Below, piece after piece: positions 19,920 to 29,811 of a stretch of 30,794 bases of DNA; positions within the stretch are counted from its first letter, which is position 1, and each line of letters opens with the position of its first letter. The DNA is from Candidatus Altimarinota bacterium (GTDB taxonomy: Bacteria; Patescibacteriota; Gracilibacteria; BD1-5; UBA2023): contig CANBWW010000003.1 of NCBI GenBank assembly GCA_947373235.1, forward strand, positions 1-30,794. The letters are read 5' to 3'. Under the pieces are notes generated by a model. That model was not told the DNA's origin and did not search any database. It saw nothing but the letters and a program-made list of their open reading frames with translations. The position numbers and the translations under genes were made by a program.

Positions 19920-20001
19920 AAAAAAGGAAAAATAAATACAAATAATGAGAAGACAAGCAGGATTTTGTTTCTAAAGATAGTATGGATTTTTCCTAAAAAA
20001 T

Positions 20002-21489
20002 CTATTTTTTTTGAGGGATTCCATTCAGTATCTGTGCCATAAGTCCACGAGTGAGTAGGGAAGTTGGATAGAGTTTTCCTCCTCGAGCTCTTACCATAAA
20101 GGCGTAGTCTTGGATCATATTATATCCTGGATTCATCGGATTTACATCAGTATAAATTTGTATTTGTGATGGATTTTTATCTGTGTGTCCGATTTCTACG
20201 AGAAGCTCTATAAAATCTTGTTTTGTGAGAATTTTATCTGGATTAGCATAGTTTCAACTAAGAACTCATTTTCTGTATGCAACCATCGCGTATCCTTGGA
20301 AGTTATCACCGATGGGAATATCGAGAAAATGACTTGTTCCAGAGCTTGGTTTTACTCAATAATACTTCATGATATTTATGATCGCCTCTCGCTCGGTCAC
20401 ACTTTTTTTTGGATCAAAATTCCCAATAGATTCTTGAAAAAGACATTTTTTATCGATGAGTGGATAGAGCATATGTCCGAGTGTACTCGTAGTCGGAACA
20501 TCTCAAAATCGTGATGCCGTACAGGTATCGTCGGTTCGTCATACATATGATGCGATCGTTGTAGTTGTTTGGGTTTGTGGAGTTGCTGGAATATTATTTC
20601 CAGTCGTTTGAATTGCATTTGACTCTATTATTTCTTTATTTGTACTGATTCCACCGAGATAGGTGTTTATAAATGCCATTGGATTGATGGTATATTTTAG
20701 AGCATTTTCTTTTCAGAGTCCGACATTGACAGCATTATAAAAATCAACACCCGCTGCTTTAGCATCAGCAGTTGTATATGGCCAATATGGATGAAATGGT
20801 GCATCAGATGTATCAATCTGAATATGCAGATGTGGAGTTGTTGCCATTCCAGTCATTCCCACTTTTCCGATCATATCACCTTTTTTTACCTTTGTTCCTT
20901 CTGTGATATCTATTTCTGAAAGATGGAGGTAGCATGAGTAGAGTGTTTTATTTACACCATTTACTGGTACATTGTCATGTCGAACAACTATAAATTTTGT
21001 TCCTACCGCATCAGCTTCAACCGTTCTCACGACAACACCATTTGCAATAGAAAGGACTGGCGTTCAGAGTGGCGCACGGATATCTTCCGCAAGATGCGAT
21101 CCTGCAAACTCTTTATAGTCCAGTTTATAGTCACCCATATACTGTGTTATATAGGTATATTTGAGAATCAGATCACTTTTTGTCACGTTTCCAGCGTTTA
21201 ATACTGCCATTGGATCGTATGCTGGGATTGGCATATATTCACTCATAGGGATATCTTCAAAATGCTTTGACTTATCTTGATTTGCTGGCTTTGTCCAGTC
21301 TGGTATATATGCAATTGGCATAGTTGTACCATTGAAAGGATCAGAAATAATTTTTGAATATGAATCACTTCCTGCGTTCATATAGGGAATCCATACTTCT
21401 TTCACAGCGATAATACTACCAAGCAGACAATTACAAAGCCAGATAATGATAATGGAACGAGAGATCCAATTTTTTGGAAAAATGATCAT
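20002..21489 (-). CDS. M23 family peptidase with S-layer-like C-terminal repeats
   Basis: 495 residues. One N-terminal helix at about 10-28 anchors or exports the protein. The LytM/M23 domain covers about 125-265: SHLAEDIRAPLGTPV supplies His132 and Asp136, CYLHLS supplies His189, and ATTPHLHIQ supplies His220 and His222. All the zinc and catalytic residues are therefore present, and it should cleave peptidoglycan cross-bridges. Residues about 335-495 contain three segments resembling S-layer homology repeats (DVPTTSTLGHMLYPLIDEKC then FDPKKSVTEREAIINI; FLDIPIGDNFQGYAMVAYRK; YTDVNPMNPGYNMIQDYAFM), which would hold the enzyme on the wall or envelope. Gly142 after RAPL is TGA. It lies between the pilin terminator and the solute-binding gene and is probably the first gene of the surface sub-operon. 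Confidence 0.87.
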
Positions 21490-21572
21490 GATATATATAT
21501 TTATATGTATTAAGAACTATCGTAACATATTCACTTCATCTTGGCAAATATTGGAGATATTTCTCGAATATG

Positions 21573-21607
21573 AAAAATCCCACCTTAAATGAAGGTGGGA
21601 TTTTTTT
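21573..21607. terminator. Terminator after the pilin-like gene
   Basis: Perfect 14-bp stem AAAAATCCCACCTT (21573-21586) / AAGGTGGGATTTTT (21592-21605) with a 5-base loop and flanking A and T runs. It separates the pilus genes (to the right) from the peptidase and adhesin genes. Confidence 0.9.
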
Positions 21608-21609
21608 AG

Positions 21610-22281
21610 CTAAAAATTTGATTTCCAATTCGTAACTGTACTATTTAAGATAACTTGTCGAGGTCTCTTTTCTATCCATCTGACAATACTTGATATCTGG
21701 AGTGTTCCTGTATTGATCTCGGCTACCTGTATTTCACGAGTAAATGTTGTAGTACATCCTGTTCCAGTTTTACTTGTACACAGGGCTCACCACGAACTTC
21801 ATCCCGTTTGTGTGAAGTATCCACCCGTATCAAAATATGTTTGAAAATTTGTTTTATATCCAGACCAATTTGATGAAAAATTTGGTGATGATGTTCCTGA
21901 AAGAAACCAAAGTCCATTTTGGGAATAGAGGATATATGATCCAGATGACATATACAAAGGATTGTTTGTTTGTGAGACGAGTGAACCGATACAACTTCAT
22001 TGATAGTTTAAAATTCGCCAACAATTTTTCACATCACTCGAAAAACGAAGCCAGTTCGTATCTCGTATATTGATCGTTCACTCGATTCATTCGCGAGCCA
22101 GATTAATAGCTTTTATATTATCTTCTGTATCGTGAGCATAATCAATACCTCATCCGATGGTTGCAAGCATCGCTGCAATACCCATTCACATAATTGCCAA
22201 AACTGCCATGAGTTCGATCATAGTCGTTCACTCTCTATTTAAAAGATATTTTTTTCGAGAATTGAGAGAAAATCAGAACAT
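21610..22281 (-). CDS. Type IV pilin-like protein
   Basis: 223 residues. The N terminus has a class III prepilin signal: basic leader MFGFSLNSRKKYLLNRE, then Gly18, cleavage, then TTMIELMAVLAIMGMGIAAM. Glu is at position +5, as required for pilus assembly, and residue +1 is Thr instead of Phe. Gly18, the invariant Gly(-1), is encoded by TGA. After the hydrophobic helix (19-44) comes a globular domain rich in Ser/Thr/Gly/Trp with four cysteines that could form disulfides. The start at 22281 overlaps nothing and lies 26 bases beyond the FecR-like stop. A prepilin peptidase gene is encoded 2 kb upstream in the same direction and should process it. Confidence 0.86.
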
Positions 22282-22307
22282 AATTGTTTGTGAGGATCGA
22301 ATGAATA

Positions 22308-23699
22308 TTAATTTTCCCCAGAGATTACTCAACCTTCTTTGATAATAGTAAATGCTTGTGATGAAAGAAGTGTTCCATCGGCCCCAAAGAATTTTATATT
22401 ATAGAGGTTAAATCCTTCTTTCATCGTTCCATAAGTTGTGTTTGCGTAATAGTACCAAGTGGAACTGTTTGGTACAAATTTTTGAAGTTTATAATCATTT
22501 ACAGTGATCGTACTGACTGCTCCGAGTGGAACGACTCAAGATACGGTTATATTTTGATTCGTCGTACGGTACGGATTTTCAGTCGGAGAAATGATACGAT
22601 AGTTTTTATCACCAAGTCCAAAATTGGTTGGTACAAGTTTATCATTGCTTGTAGTTTTTGCTTTTGTTTGTACGGTTATAACTTCCGTTTCGAGCCGATT
22701 TCATCATCCATCATATGCTTTTATGACAAGATCCGTGCTTGTTGATACAAGTGGGAAATTCGTAAATATAAAACTTTCATCTACTGGACTGACTGTTGCT
22801 TCTTTATCATTTACAGTAACTTTTTTAACATCTTTTGAAAGTATTTTCCCTGATATTGTTACACTGGCTGTCGGAAGTGTGGATCCATCAGTCGGACTAT
22901 CGATTTCTATAAATTTTCCAGTACCAAGAGTTCCAGTATTTGAAAGACTTCAGCTGAGTATAAGAGAACCTGAAAGTGTTGCTCATGATTGTGAAGCATT
23001 ATTCATAGAAGACTGAAGAATATTTGCTCCATCATGTGCAATAAAAATACCCACTTGATCTAATGAACTTCCTATATCATCTGAAAGACTCTCGAGTGTT
23101 GTATCTGGATTTTCGATGTCTGACTGAGAAATCATGATTCTTTTTCCAGTTGCAAGTGTATAGTTTTTATTACCAGAATGGATCTCGATATTTCCAGTAA
23201 GGACATAAAGGATGCTATAAAGAGGCTGTTGCTCTAATATAACGATATCTCATGCTTCTATCGATGCACTGACATTTTTCATGTTCATGTCCATATTCGT
23301 CATTCATTCCAGCCATGCACGACCTTTTTTGAGAGTGATTCCTGGATTGCTGGAGCCTGTATTTCCATAACTCAACTCTGTTCATTTTTCTGTATATATG
23401 GTCATTTCTGTGTTTGAAAGTGTTGCACTTCCTGTATCTATGAGAACTCCATAATCACTTATGTAGAGCTTATCAGCTTTTTTTACTTCACTTTTCTTTG
23501 TTTCCGAACTTTCTATATAGACCGTACTTTGCGGATTCGGGGTTACTGTCAAAAATGGACCAACTTTTGCAGTGTTTCCTCATCCTATAAAATGACTAAT
23601 GATCAGAATCACTCAAATGCCCCCTATTATTCCTATCCATTTCCAAGGAAGTTGGCTATTTGAAGTGTATTGATTTCTTTGTCCTTGAGCAGTACGCAT
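22308..23699 (-). CDS. FecR-like domain membrane protein with Ig-like C-terminal domains
   Basis: 463 residues. A membrane helix lies at about 20-40. Residues 75-195 resemble a FecR domain: GSATLSNTEMTIYTEKGTEL, the strand ITLKKGRAWLEGM, SIEAGDIVILEQQPLYSILY and VLTGNIEIHSGNKNYTLATG. The C-terminal part holds two beta-sandwich modules of glucodextranase/cadherin type, with IEIDSPTDGSTLPTASVTIS at about 255-275 and YRIISPTENPYRTTNQNITV at about 365. No sigma factor or TonB receptor gene is nearby, so the classical FecR anti-sigma role is unlikely. FecR domains also occur in surface proteins that act with pili and cell-wall structures, which fits this setting. The TAA lies 26 bases before the pilin start. 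Confidence 0.78.
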
Positions 23700-23731
23700 G
23701 AAAACTAAATTTTAGATATTAAAAGTTTTGA

Positions 23732-24253
23732 TTATTTTGGAATGACGGCCTCTATTACTGCATAGGTTGCATCTTTTCATTCTGGAACACGTATAGTAAC
23801 AGAATCTCAGACATTGCAGTGATGAAATGTTATGGCTGCGAGAAGGACATTATAAGTTTTTGTATCTGTGGTAATCTGATATTTTTCACCATTTTTCGTT
23901 ATCAGTCATACTTTTGTTTCATAAGGGATTTCTCATATGATCTTATATAAGATTTTTCCACTCGGATTCATCATTGCCTTTATCTTACTTCCTTGAACCA
24001 GTAAAGATTTTGATGCATAATTTTGAGGAATAGGGTACATATTTCCATCTGATCAGAGCATAGATTCACCAGTAAAAACACCTTCTACTACTTTGTCTGT
24101 TCAAGAAATATAGCTAGAAAGCCCAGCCATATCTGGTATTTCATTTTCCTCTTCTTCTCCGAGAAGGGAATTGAGAATCTTTTTTGCAGATTGAATTGAA
24201 TTTTGTGCTGAATGAATGAGATCCCGAAGTGCTTTTATTTTTTGTTCTTCCAT
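23732..24253 (-). CDS. Hypothetical protein with N-terminal helix and beta-rich domain
   Basis: 173 residues, family not recognised. Residues 1-40 are amphipathic helix (IKALRDLIHSAQNSIQSAKK). The rest looks beta-rich: MYPIPQNYASKSLLVQGSKI, GKILYKIIGEIPYETKVGLI, YQITTDTKTYNVLLAAITFH, and a C-terminal SVTIRVPEGKDATYAVIEAV. There is no signal peptide or membrane segment, so it is probably cytoplasmic. Several TGA codons read as Gly. It is preceded by its own possible promoter and followed 32 bases later by the FecR-like gene, so it may belong functionally to the pilus cluster. Confidence 0.7.
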
Positions 24254-24309
24254 AGAAATATGTATATGAGTAAGTTACTATAAAGATATCCATTATCTTA
24301 ATCGTCCTG

Positions 24310-24337
24310 ATTATATGTTTCTTTTCTTCTGTGTCGA
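24310..24337 (-). promoter_or_regulatory. Possible promoter for the gene at 24253
   Basis: On the minus strand, TCGACA (24337-24332), a 16-base spacer, and a perfect TATAAT (24315-24310). It lies in the 125-base gap after pilD and would start a message covering the hypothetical, FecR-like and pilin genes. Confidence 0.45.
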
Positions 24338-24378
24338 GCAGCTGAGTTCGAAATTATATTGACAATATATTAATTAAA

Positions 24379-25332
24379 TTAATGAATAAAAATATAATTG
24401 AGTATTTGATTATGAAATACCATTACTAAAAGCCAAGCGACTCAAAGAAATGGTCAAAAGGCAATTTGTGAATTTTTCTTTCATTTCTGGAGAAGAAGAA
24501 ATATCCCAATGATACTCCCCAAAATGTAGGCAAGAAAAAATGCTATGATTCCATGTATAAAACCAAGGGTCAGTCACATAAAAAGAGCAACACGGAGGTC
24601 ACCACCACCGATCCATGCGGGAATTTCTATCTCATCTTTCCTTTCCTTTTTTTTCGTGAAAATACTTCAAAGAAGCTCAAAGGGAAATGTTATATAGGAA
24701 ATAATGAGAACTCATAGATCTTTCCATTTTCTTTTTTTAAAAAGAAAAAAACTCCCAGGTATCAGTATCTGTAAATAAAAGAATGAATAGAGTATAACTG
24801 CTGCAAATAAATGATCTTTTATAAGTCAAAATACAGATGTGAAATCATTTCTATCATAGAACCATGTTTCAAAATTTGGAAAATGGAGGCTTGCGATCAT
24901 AAGAAAAAGATATCCAAAAATCCCTGGTATCAATATCTGGTCTGGTATTTCCATGAAACGTATATCATAGAGAATATAGATTCCAGTTATAAATCCAAGA
25001 ATGAGGAGTAAAAACATTACTGGTGAAAAAAATTCGCTTGTTCCATTCCAAAAGACCATTCCCATGAGAAGAAAAATAATTCCCATGAGTACTTCAGCTG
25101 CTGGATAAAAAAGCGGGATATGTTTCTTACAATTTTTACAGCGTCCTTTTTGGAAAATATATGAAAGAAGGGGAATAAGTTCAAGGGCACCGAGAATATG
25201 AAGACATTTTGGACATTCACTTCTTCCTGCGATGATTCATGATTTTCAAGAATGCCAACGTTCTATGAGTACCGTCGAAAAACTTCCAAAAAGAGTTCCT
25301 AGGAGAAAAAGAAAAAAAAGAAATGGAAACAT
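24379..25332 (-). CDS. pilD: Prepilin peptidase (A24 family, leader peptidase/N-methyltransferase)
   Basis: 317-residue membrane enzyme that removes the leader of type IV prepilins and methylates the new N terminus. The N-terminal cytoplasmic loop has the two CxxC pairs, CPKC (40-43) and CKNC (65-68), expected for the methylase part. The catalytic aspartates are in YDIRFMEIPDQ (Asp123) and IGGGDLRVAL (Asp245). About eight hydrophobic segments follow the family layout, with the late helix FFLAYILGSIIGIFLLLQ. TGA codons read as Gly several times, including FGPFLGVAW near the C terminus. It starts 35 bases after recO. A basic insertion at 228-237 lies before the second aspartate. It is the presumed processing enzyme for the pilin-like protein downstream. 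Confidence 0.93.
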
Positions 25333-25366
25333 ATTTTACGAAGTTTGAATTATAAATGATATTTTT

Positions 25367-25939
25367 TTATAGGAGTGCGTGATATCGGGATTCTGATATA
25401 GCCTTCTGAAATTTTTCTATGATACAAGCTTCAAGTATTTTTCATGATAACACACTTTTCATACTTTTCTTATCTATATGAAAATATATATATTGTGAGT
25501 GAACTTCTCATAGGAACATAACTTCTCGTAGGGAGCCAATTTTTTTTAATACTCGCATGTGTGTAAGAAATATGAGTTGTAATTTTCTTCATGATACAGA
25601 GAGTATTTCTATAAAATCAACCAGATCATCGTATATACTTTTTTGCTCACTGCCTTCTGGGAGAAAGTCGTAGAGTGTTTGTAGAAGTTCAAGAAATCGA
25701 AATATTTCTTCATATCTCCAAGTCTCACCAGATATATGTTGAATAGTTTCTATTTCTTTCATATGATTTTGTGAACCATTTCTTTCTATGAGTACTTCGT
25801 TTAGGCTTCAGACTCATGGGCAATTATTTTTTTTATACCAAGCAGTTATTCTTCAAAATTCACGAGTAAATAGTACAACTCTGAGTTGTCCATCACGTAT
25901 TTTTTGCTTGTGGATTATGAGTGCATGCGTTCGAAACAC
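25367..25939 (-). CDS. RecO-like DNA repair protein
   Basis: 190 residues. The N terminus FRTHALIIHKQKIRDGQLRV followed by VLFTREFGRITAWYKK matches the OB-fold of RecO (usual pattern: T-x-A-I-V-L ... F-T-x-x-x-G). The helical C-terminal part fits the RecO core, but the zinc-binding cysteine cluster of many RecO proteins is absent and the protein is shorter than the usual 240 residues. RecO loads RecA on SSB-coated DNA in the RecFOR pathway. No ATG is present at the expected place; GTG at 25939 gives the right N terminus and lies 18 bases after the upstream stop. ATG codons further in would delete the OB fold. Confidence 0.65.
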
Positions 25940-25956
25940 AGTATAAAAATATATAT

Positions 25957-27864
25957 TTATCGGATAATAAGACTCTCATTCGATACTTCAAAATGAATAT
26001 CATACACACCAAGATTTGTTGTTACATAAATGGTTCCGTCAGTTGGAATAGTCATACTTCGTATTTCTTCAGTTGTGTTTAGATTAAGTTGAGCAATATA
26101 ATTCCAAGCTTTAATATCTTGCATATTTTTCGAGTCTGGTTGAAATATCCATATATTTGTTCCATCGAGTATATAGGTATATTTAAGATCTTTACTGACT
26201 ATAAGGGAAGCACTCTTAAGATTTTGGATTTCATAAGTTCCTGGTATTTTATTGAGTGTGATGTTCGAAAATGTATAGGCTTTTCCACTTAAAATCCTCT
26301 CTATACTTTTATTATGAAGTATATAAAATCATCCATCCACTCCAATATCAATAATTCCAGTGAAAGATTTATCTCCTACTTCTACTTTTTGAGAAAATCC
26401 ATTTACTCCAGGTTTATGTCGATATATTTCTCCAAGACTCGTGTCTGTGAGGTAAAGATTATCATTAAATGTAGTTATTTTCTGAGCCTTTTCCCACCCG
26501 TCTTGACCCATCACGTTCACATAATCGATGGTTTTATTTGCTCGAGATCCGAGAATACGATTATCTGCTGTGAGAATATAAAAATTTCCATCTTCGGTAC
26601 TCGTAAAATCTATCCCTTCTTCATTTGTTGGATATGGAGTTACAGGCGGAAGATTACTTCCAGGCGCATAATCAAGAATGGATGCATTTTTTCATATAAT
26701 ATTGAGTTTTTTTTGAAATTCAAAAACACCAAGAGGAGATATATCTTTCGGATTAAACGCTACAAGACTTTTCTTTTTTGTGAGATCTACTGTTTGTATA
26801 TCATACATTTCTTTCTTCATGGCATCTATGCGAGCCAATAAATCCTGAGTATCTTTGATTTGTACGTTTTCTTTTTTAAGATTATTCAGGATAGCCGTTG
26901 CTTGTTCTATATTTTTTGAAAATGCTTCTGGATTCGATGTTAATTCCTGACTTTGATCAATAAGATCTTTTGCTTGCAAGATTTCATTTTTTGTGTCTTT
27001 GTTTCCAGAGCTACTTGCTTGAAAAAGGGTAGAAACCAGTATAGAAATTAATCCGAAAAAGAGTATTACTCCTATTCAGAGGAATCCTATCATAAATATT
27101 TGATTATGATTTCGTATTTTTTGATGGATTTTATCACTTATTTTTTTCCCCAAAAATACTATATCAATTTTATCACTTATATCGTGGATTTTATTTCGAA
27201 TAATATCTCATTGACTTCGTTTTCGGAAAGTTCCAACTCATGTTGTTTTTGTTTCTGTACGTGAAAGTACTCGAACTATATGGACTGGATGTCATACTTC
27301 TCTCGAAAGTGTTGACTGGAGTGTGGATTCAAAATTTTCTGTATCGATTTTAGCAGCATCATCATAAAACTCTTCTCCAAAGGTATCTTCGAGATGTTCT
27401 GATGTGAGAAATACTGCAGAATTATTCGGAATGGAGCCTGAAGAAACAGATTCAAAGTGGTGATATTTTCCACTTGTTTCATGTATGATACTAAGTGATT
27501 CGTTCGATTCCAACAGTATCGCACACATTTTTCCTATACTCGAAACTATAAGTTGATGATCGATTATAATCGCAAAAAGAATTTCCACATCTTTTATGTC
27601 TTCCTCGCGTATATTTTTTAAAAAGTGGTTATATTTTTCAGTTACAAATGAAAAATCAGCTTCTTCATCTCATTTTTTCCACTCAGTTGAAGAAATAGAT
27701 TCTAGAAGATGGTCTTCGAGAATACTGATTATATTTTCTTGATCGGCTCGTAGTAAAAATATAATACTAATCTCATCGTGAGGATGAAGTAAGTGTGAAC
27801 GAAGAAGAAAAGTACTTTTTGGTATATTTGATCGTACTATGTCAGAAGAAATGGCAAAAGGCAC
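25957..27864 (-). CDS. Phosphatase-like domain, membrane helix, coiled coil and beta-propeller protein
   Basis: 635 residues in four parts. Residues 1-185 resemble a PP2C-type phosphatase fold (VEILFAIIIDHQLIVSSIGK, then ESLSIIHETSGKYHHFESVS, then NNSAVFLTSEHLEDTF), but the metal-binding aspartates of active enzymes are not evident, so it is probably catalytically dead. A membrane helix at about 257-280 (FMIGFLGIGVILFFGLISIL) follows a basic stretch. Residues 285-350 are a charged coiled coil (EILQAKDLIDQSQELTSNPE). Residues 365-635 contain repeated blades such as DGNFYILTADNRILG, NDNLYLTDTSLGEIYRHKPG and DGTIYVTTNLGVYDIHFEVS, an extracellular NHL/WD-like propeller. The layout suggests an outside sensor linked to an inside pseudo-phosphatase. 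TGA reads as Gly at least six times. Confidence 0.7.
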
Positions 27865-27908
27865 GAGGAAGAAAGTTAAGGATAATTATAGATCAATTCA
27901 ATCCTTTT

Positions 27909-28286
27909 CTAAAAACTTCCAAGCATATTGAGTGCATCATTCGCTTCATCTTTTGATGTATCTGTTTTTTCTGCTGCTTCTATTTTTTCTTTGGTTTTTT
28001 GACTCTGAAGAGATTGCCACTGGATGAGATGTTTCTCATTGAGTGTTTTGATCTCGTCTTGATATTTTACGTTGAGTTCTTCGAGTTGGCGTTTTTCTGT
28101 CATGAGGATATTGAAGAGTCGATCGATCTGTTCATCGGTCATCGAAGGAAGAATATCAAACCAATATTGTTTTTCATTATTATCAATCGACTCACTTCCG
28201 AGAACGAGTTCGATAAGATCTGGATATTTTACCTGGATTTCATCGAGAATGGTAAAGGTAAATTCGTTGCGTGTTACTTGTGCCAT
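27909..28286 (-). CDS. Small alpha-helical hypothetical protein
   Basis: 125 residues, all standard codons and no TGA. No membrane segment or signal. The N-terminal half (FTFTILDEIQVKYPDLIELV) and DILPSMTDEQIDRLFNILMT are short helices; residues 65-110 form a strongly charged coiled coil (ILMTEKRQLEELNVKYQDEI). It resembles small candidate-phyla proteins of unknown role with the same DEQIDRLFNIL-type motif. First gene of the long minus-strand run; the phosphatase-like gene begins 44 bases after its stop. Confidence 0.75.
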   Translation of the reverse strand: MAQVTRNEFTFTILDEIQVKYPDLIELVLGSESIDNNEKQYWFDILPSMTDEQIDRLFNILMTEKRQLEELNVKYQDEIKTLNEKHLIQWQSLQSQKTKEKIEAAEKTDTSKDEANDALNMLGSF

Positions 28287-28309
28287 ATGTGAAAATTAAA
28301 TATGGTGAA

Positions 28310-28337
28310 ATTGTATGAAAGTTTCCTTTTTATGCAA
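28310..28337 (-). promoter_or_regulatory. Promoter of the long minus-strand gene cluster
   Basis: Minus-strand TTGCAT (28337-28332), a 16-base spacer, and TACAAT (28315-28310), giving a short leader before the ATG at 28286. The boxes and spacing are identical to those before the gene at 9287. Confidence 0.5.
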
Positions 28338-28383
28338 ATAAAATTCGCCATATTCTTTTTTCTTTTCTCTTCCTTTTTTCTTT

Positions 28384-28411
28384 TTGATTTCTCTCTTGTT
28401 TTTCTTATCAT
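28384..28411 (+). promoter_or_regulatory. Possible promoter for the Mur ligase gene
   Basis: TTGATT (28384-28389), a 16-base spacer, TATCAT (28406-28411). Transcription would begin only a few bases before the ATG at 28426, implying a near-leaderless message. It sits in a pyrimidine-rich tract, so a chance match is possible. Confidence 0.35.
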
Positions 28412-28425
28412 ATCCAAAAAAATTT

Positions 28426-29703
28426 ATGCATTCTTTCTTCCTTTTTTTCTTGGGATTTCTCGCTCGGATTATCATAAAGATCCATAAACCATTTGTTATT
28501 GGTGTGACTGGAACGATCGGAAAAACTACTATTACGAGCAATGTTGCTACCTATTTTTGATCCCTTTTTTGAAAAAAAGAAGTACAAATATCTCCCTATC
28601 ACTATAACGGAGAATATGGACTCCCACTTTCGATTATTGGTGCAAAAACAGGATGAAGAAATCCATTTCGATGGATTTGGATTTTTATGATCGCTTTTTA
28701 TCGTTGCTTGACTCCATATCCGAAATATCTTATTTTAGAATACGGTGTTGATCATCCTGGAGAAATGGAATTTCTACTTTCTATCGTTCAGCCAGATATT
28801 GCTATCGTTGCACCAATTTCTCCAAATCATCTTGAACAATTTTGAACACTTCAGAAATATAGAAGCGAAAAACTCCTACTCCTCCAATCAACAAAAAAAA
28901 GAATCGTTCATGAATCTCTTCGTTCATATGTGACTGAAGATGCTCTGTATTATGGAACTGGCAGTATGTCCGACGTTGATGCTTCTCATCTAGAAGTCGA
29001 TATCCATGGAGTGACAGCACAAATCCACGTCTATAAAATGACTTACAATATAGAACTTTCTACTTTTGGTATGTATCAGATAGAAAATATTCTTCCCTTG
29101 TATGCGATAGCCTACATGATGGATTTTGATATGAAAAAAATATCAGAATATGCTTACTTATACGCCCCAGAACCAGGAAGATCGAATATACTTTCTGGAA
29201 CGAATAAATCGACTATCGTCGATGGAAGTTATAATGGTGGATTTGAAAGTATTTCACGGGGAATCGATTCTGTGATCCCATTTCTTACGAAACATAAAGT
29301 ATTTATATTTCTCTGAGATATGCGCGAACTTGGTGATGAGAGTGAAAATCTCCATAAGCAACTAGCAGAATATATAACTGAGAATATTCATCCAGAATAC
29401 AGTGTTCACTTTTATCTCGTATGACCACTGATGCGTGATTTTGTTTTTCCTATTTTAAGCCAGAAATATCCTACGTTTTCGAGTCTTTCTTCTCGTGTAC
29501 TCGGAAAAATGATCCAAAAAGAAGTTCAAAAACGAGAAAACCAATCGTCGATTATCTATGTAAAATGAAGTCAAAATACTATTTTTCTAGAAGAGGGAAT
29601 TAAATTTCTCCTGAATACCGAATCTGATAAAGAAAAACTGTGTCGACAATCCGAAGACTGGATGAAAAAGAAAGATGTATTTTTTGCTCATCTGACAAAC
29701 TAA
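28426..29703 (+). CDS. murF: Mur ligase, MurF-like
   Basis: 425 residues. Mur ligases join amino acids or dipeptides to the UDP-MurNAc peptide with ATP; MurF adds D-Ala-D-Ala. The P-loop is GVTGTIGKTT (26-35). LILEYGVDHPGEM holds the metal-binding Glu, and SPNHLEQFG is the conserved NHL region. The C-terminal domain has IVDGSYNGGFESI and FLGDMRELGDES, the GDMxELG motif typical of MurF. The usual N-terminal UDP-binding domain is missing: the protein begins with a hydrophobic stretch (residues 3-18) and enters the ATP domain at once. This reduced form may be a diverged MurF or another amide ligase of the family. TGA reads as Gly about eight times. A terminator follows. Confidence 0.8.
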
Positions 29704-29720
29704 AGAAATATATTTCTATG

Positions 29721-29756
29721 AAAAAATAATCTTGTAAATGTGCAAGGTTATTTTTT
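29721..29756 (+). terminator. Terminator after the Mur ligase
   Basis: AAAAAATAATCTTG (29721-29734) pairs with CAAGGTTATTTTTT (29743-29756), one G-U, around an 8-base loop, with a T run on the right. Confidence 0.75.
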
Positions 29757-29811
29757 GTTTTTTTCTATGAAATACAAGGTTTTTCTTACAAGAATCTGAT
29801 AGCATAGATGT

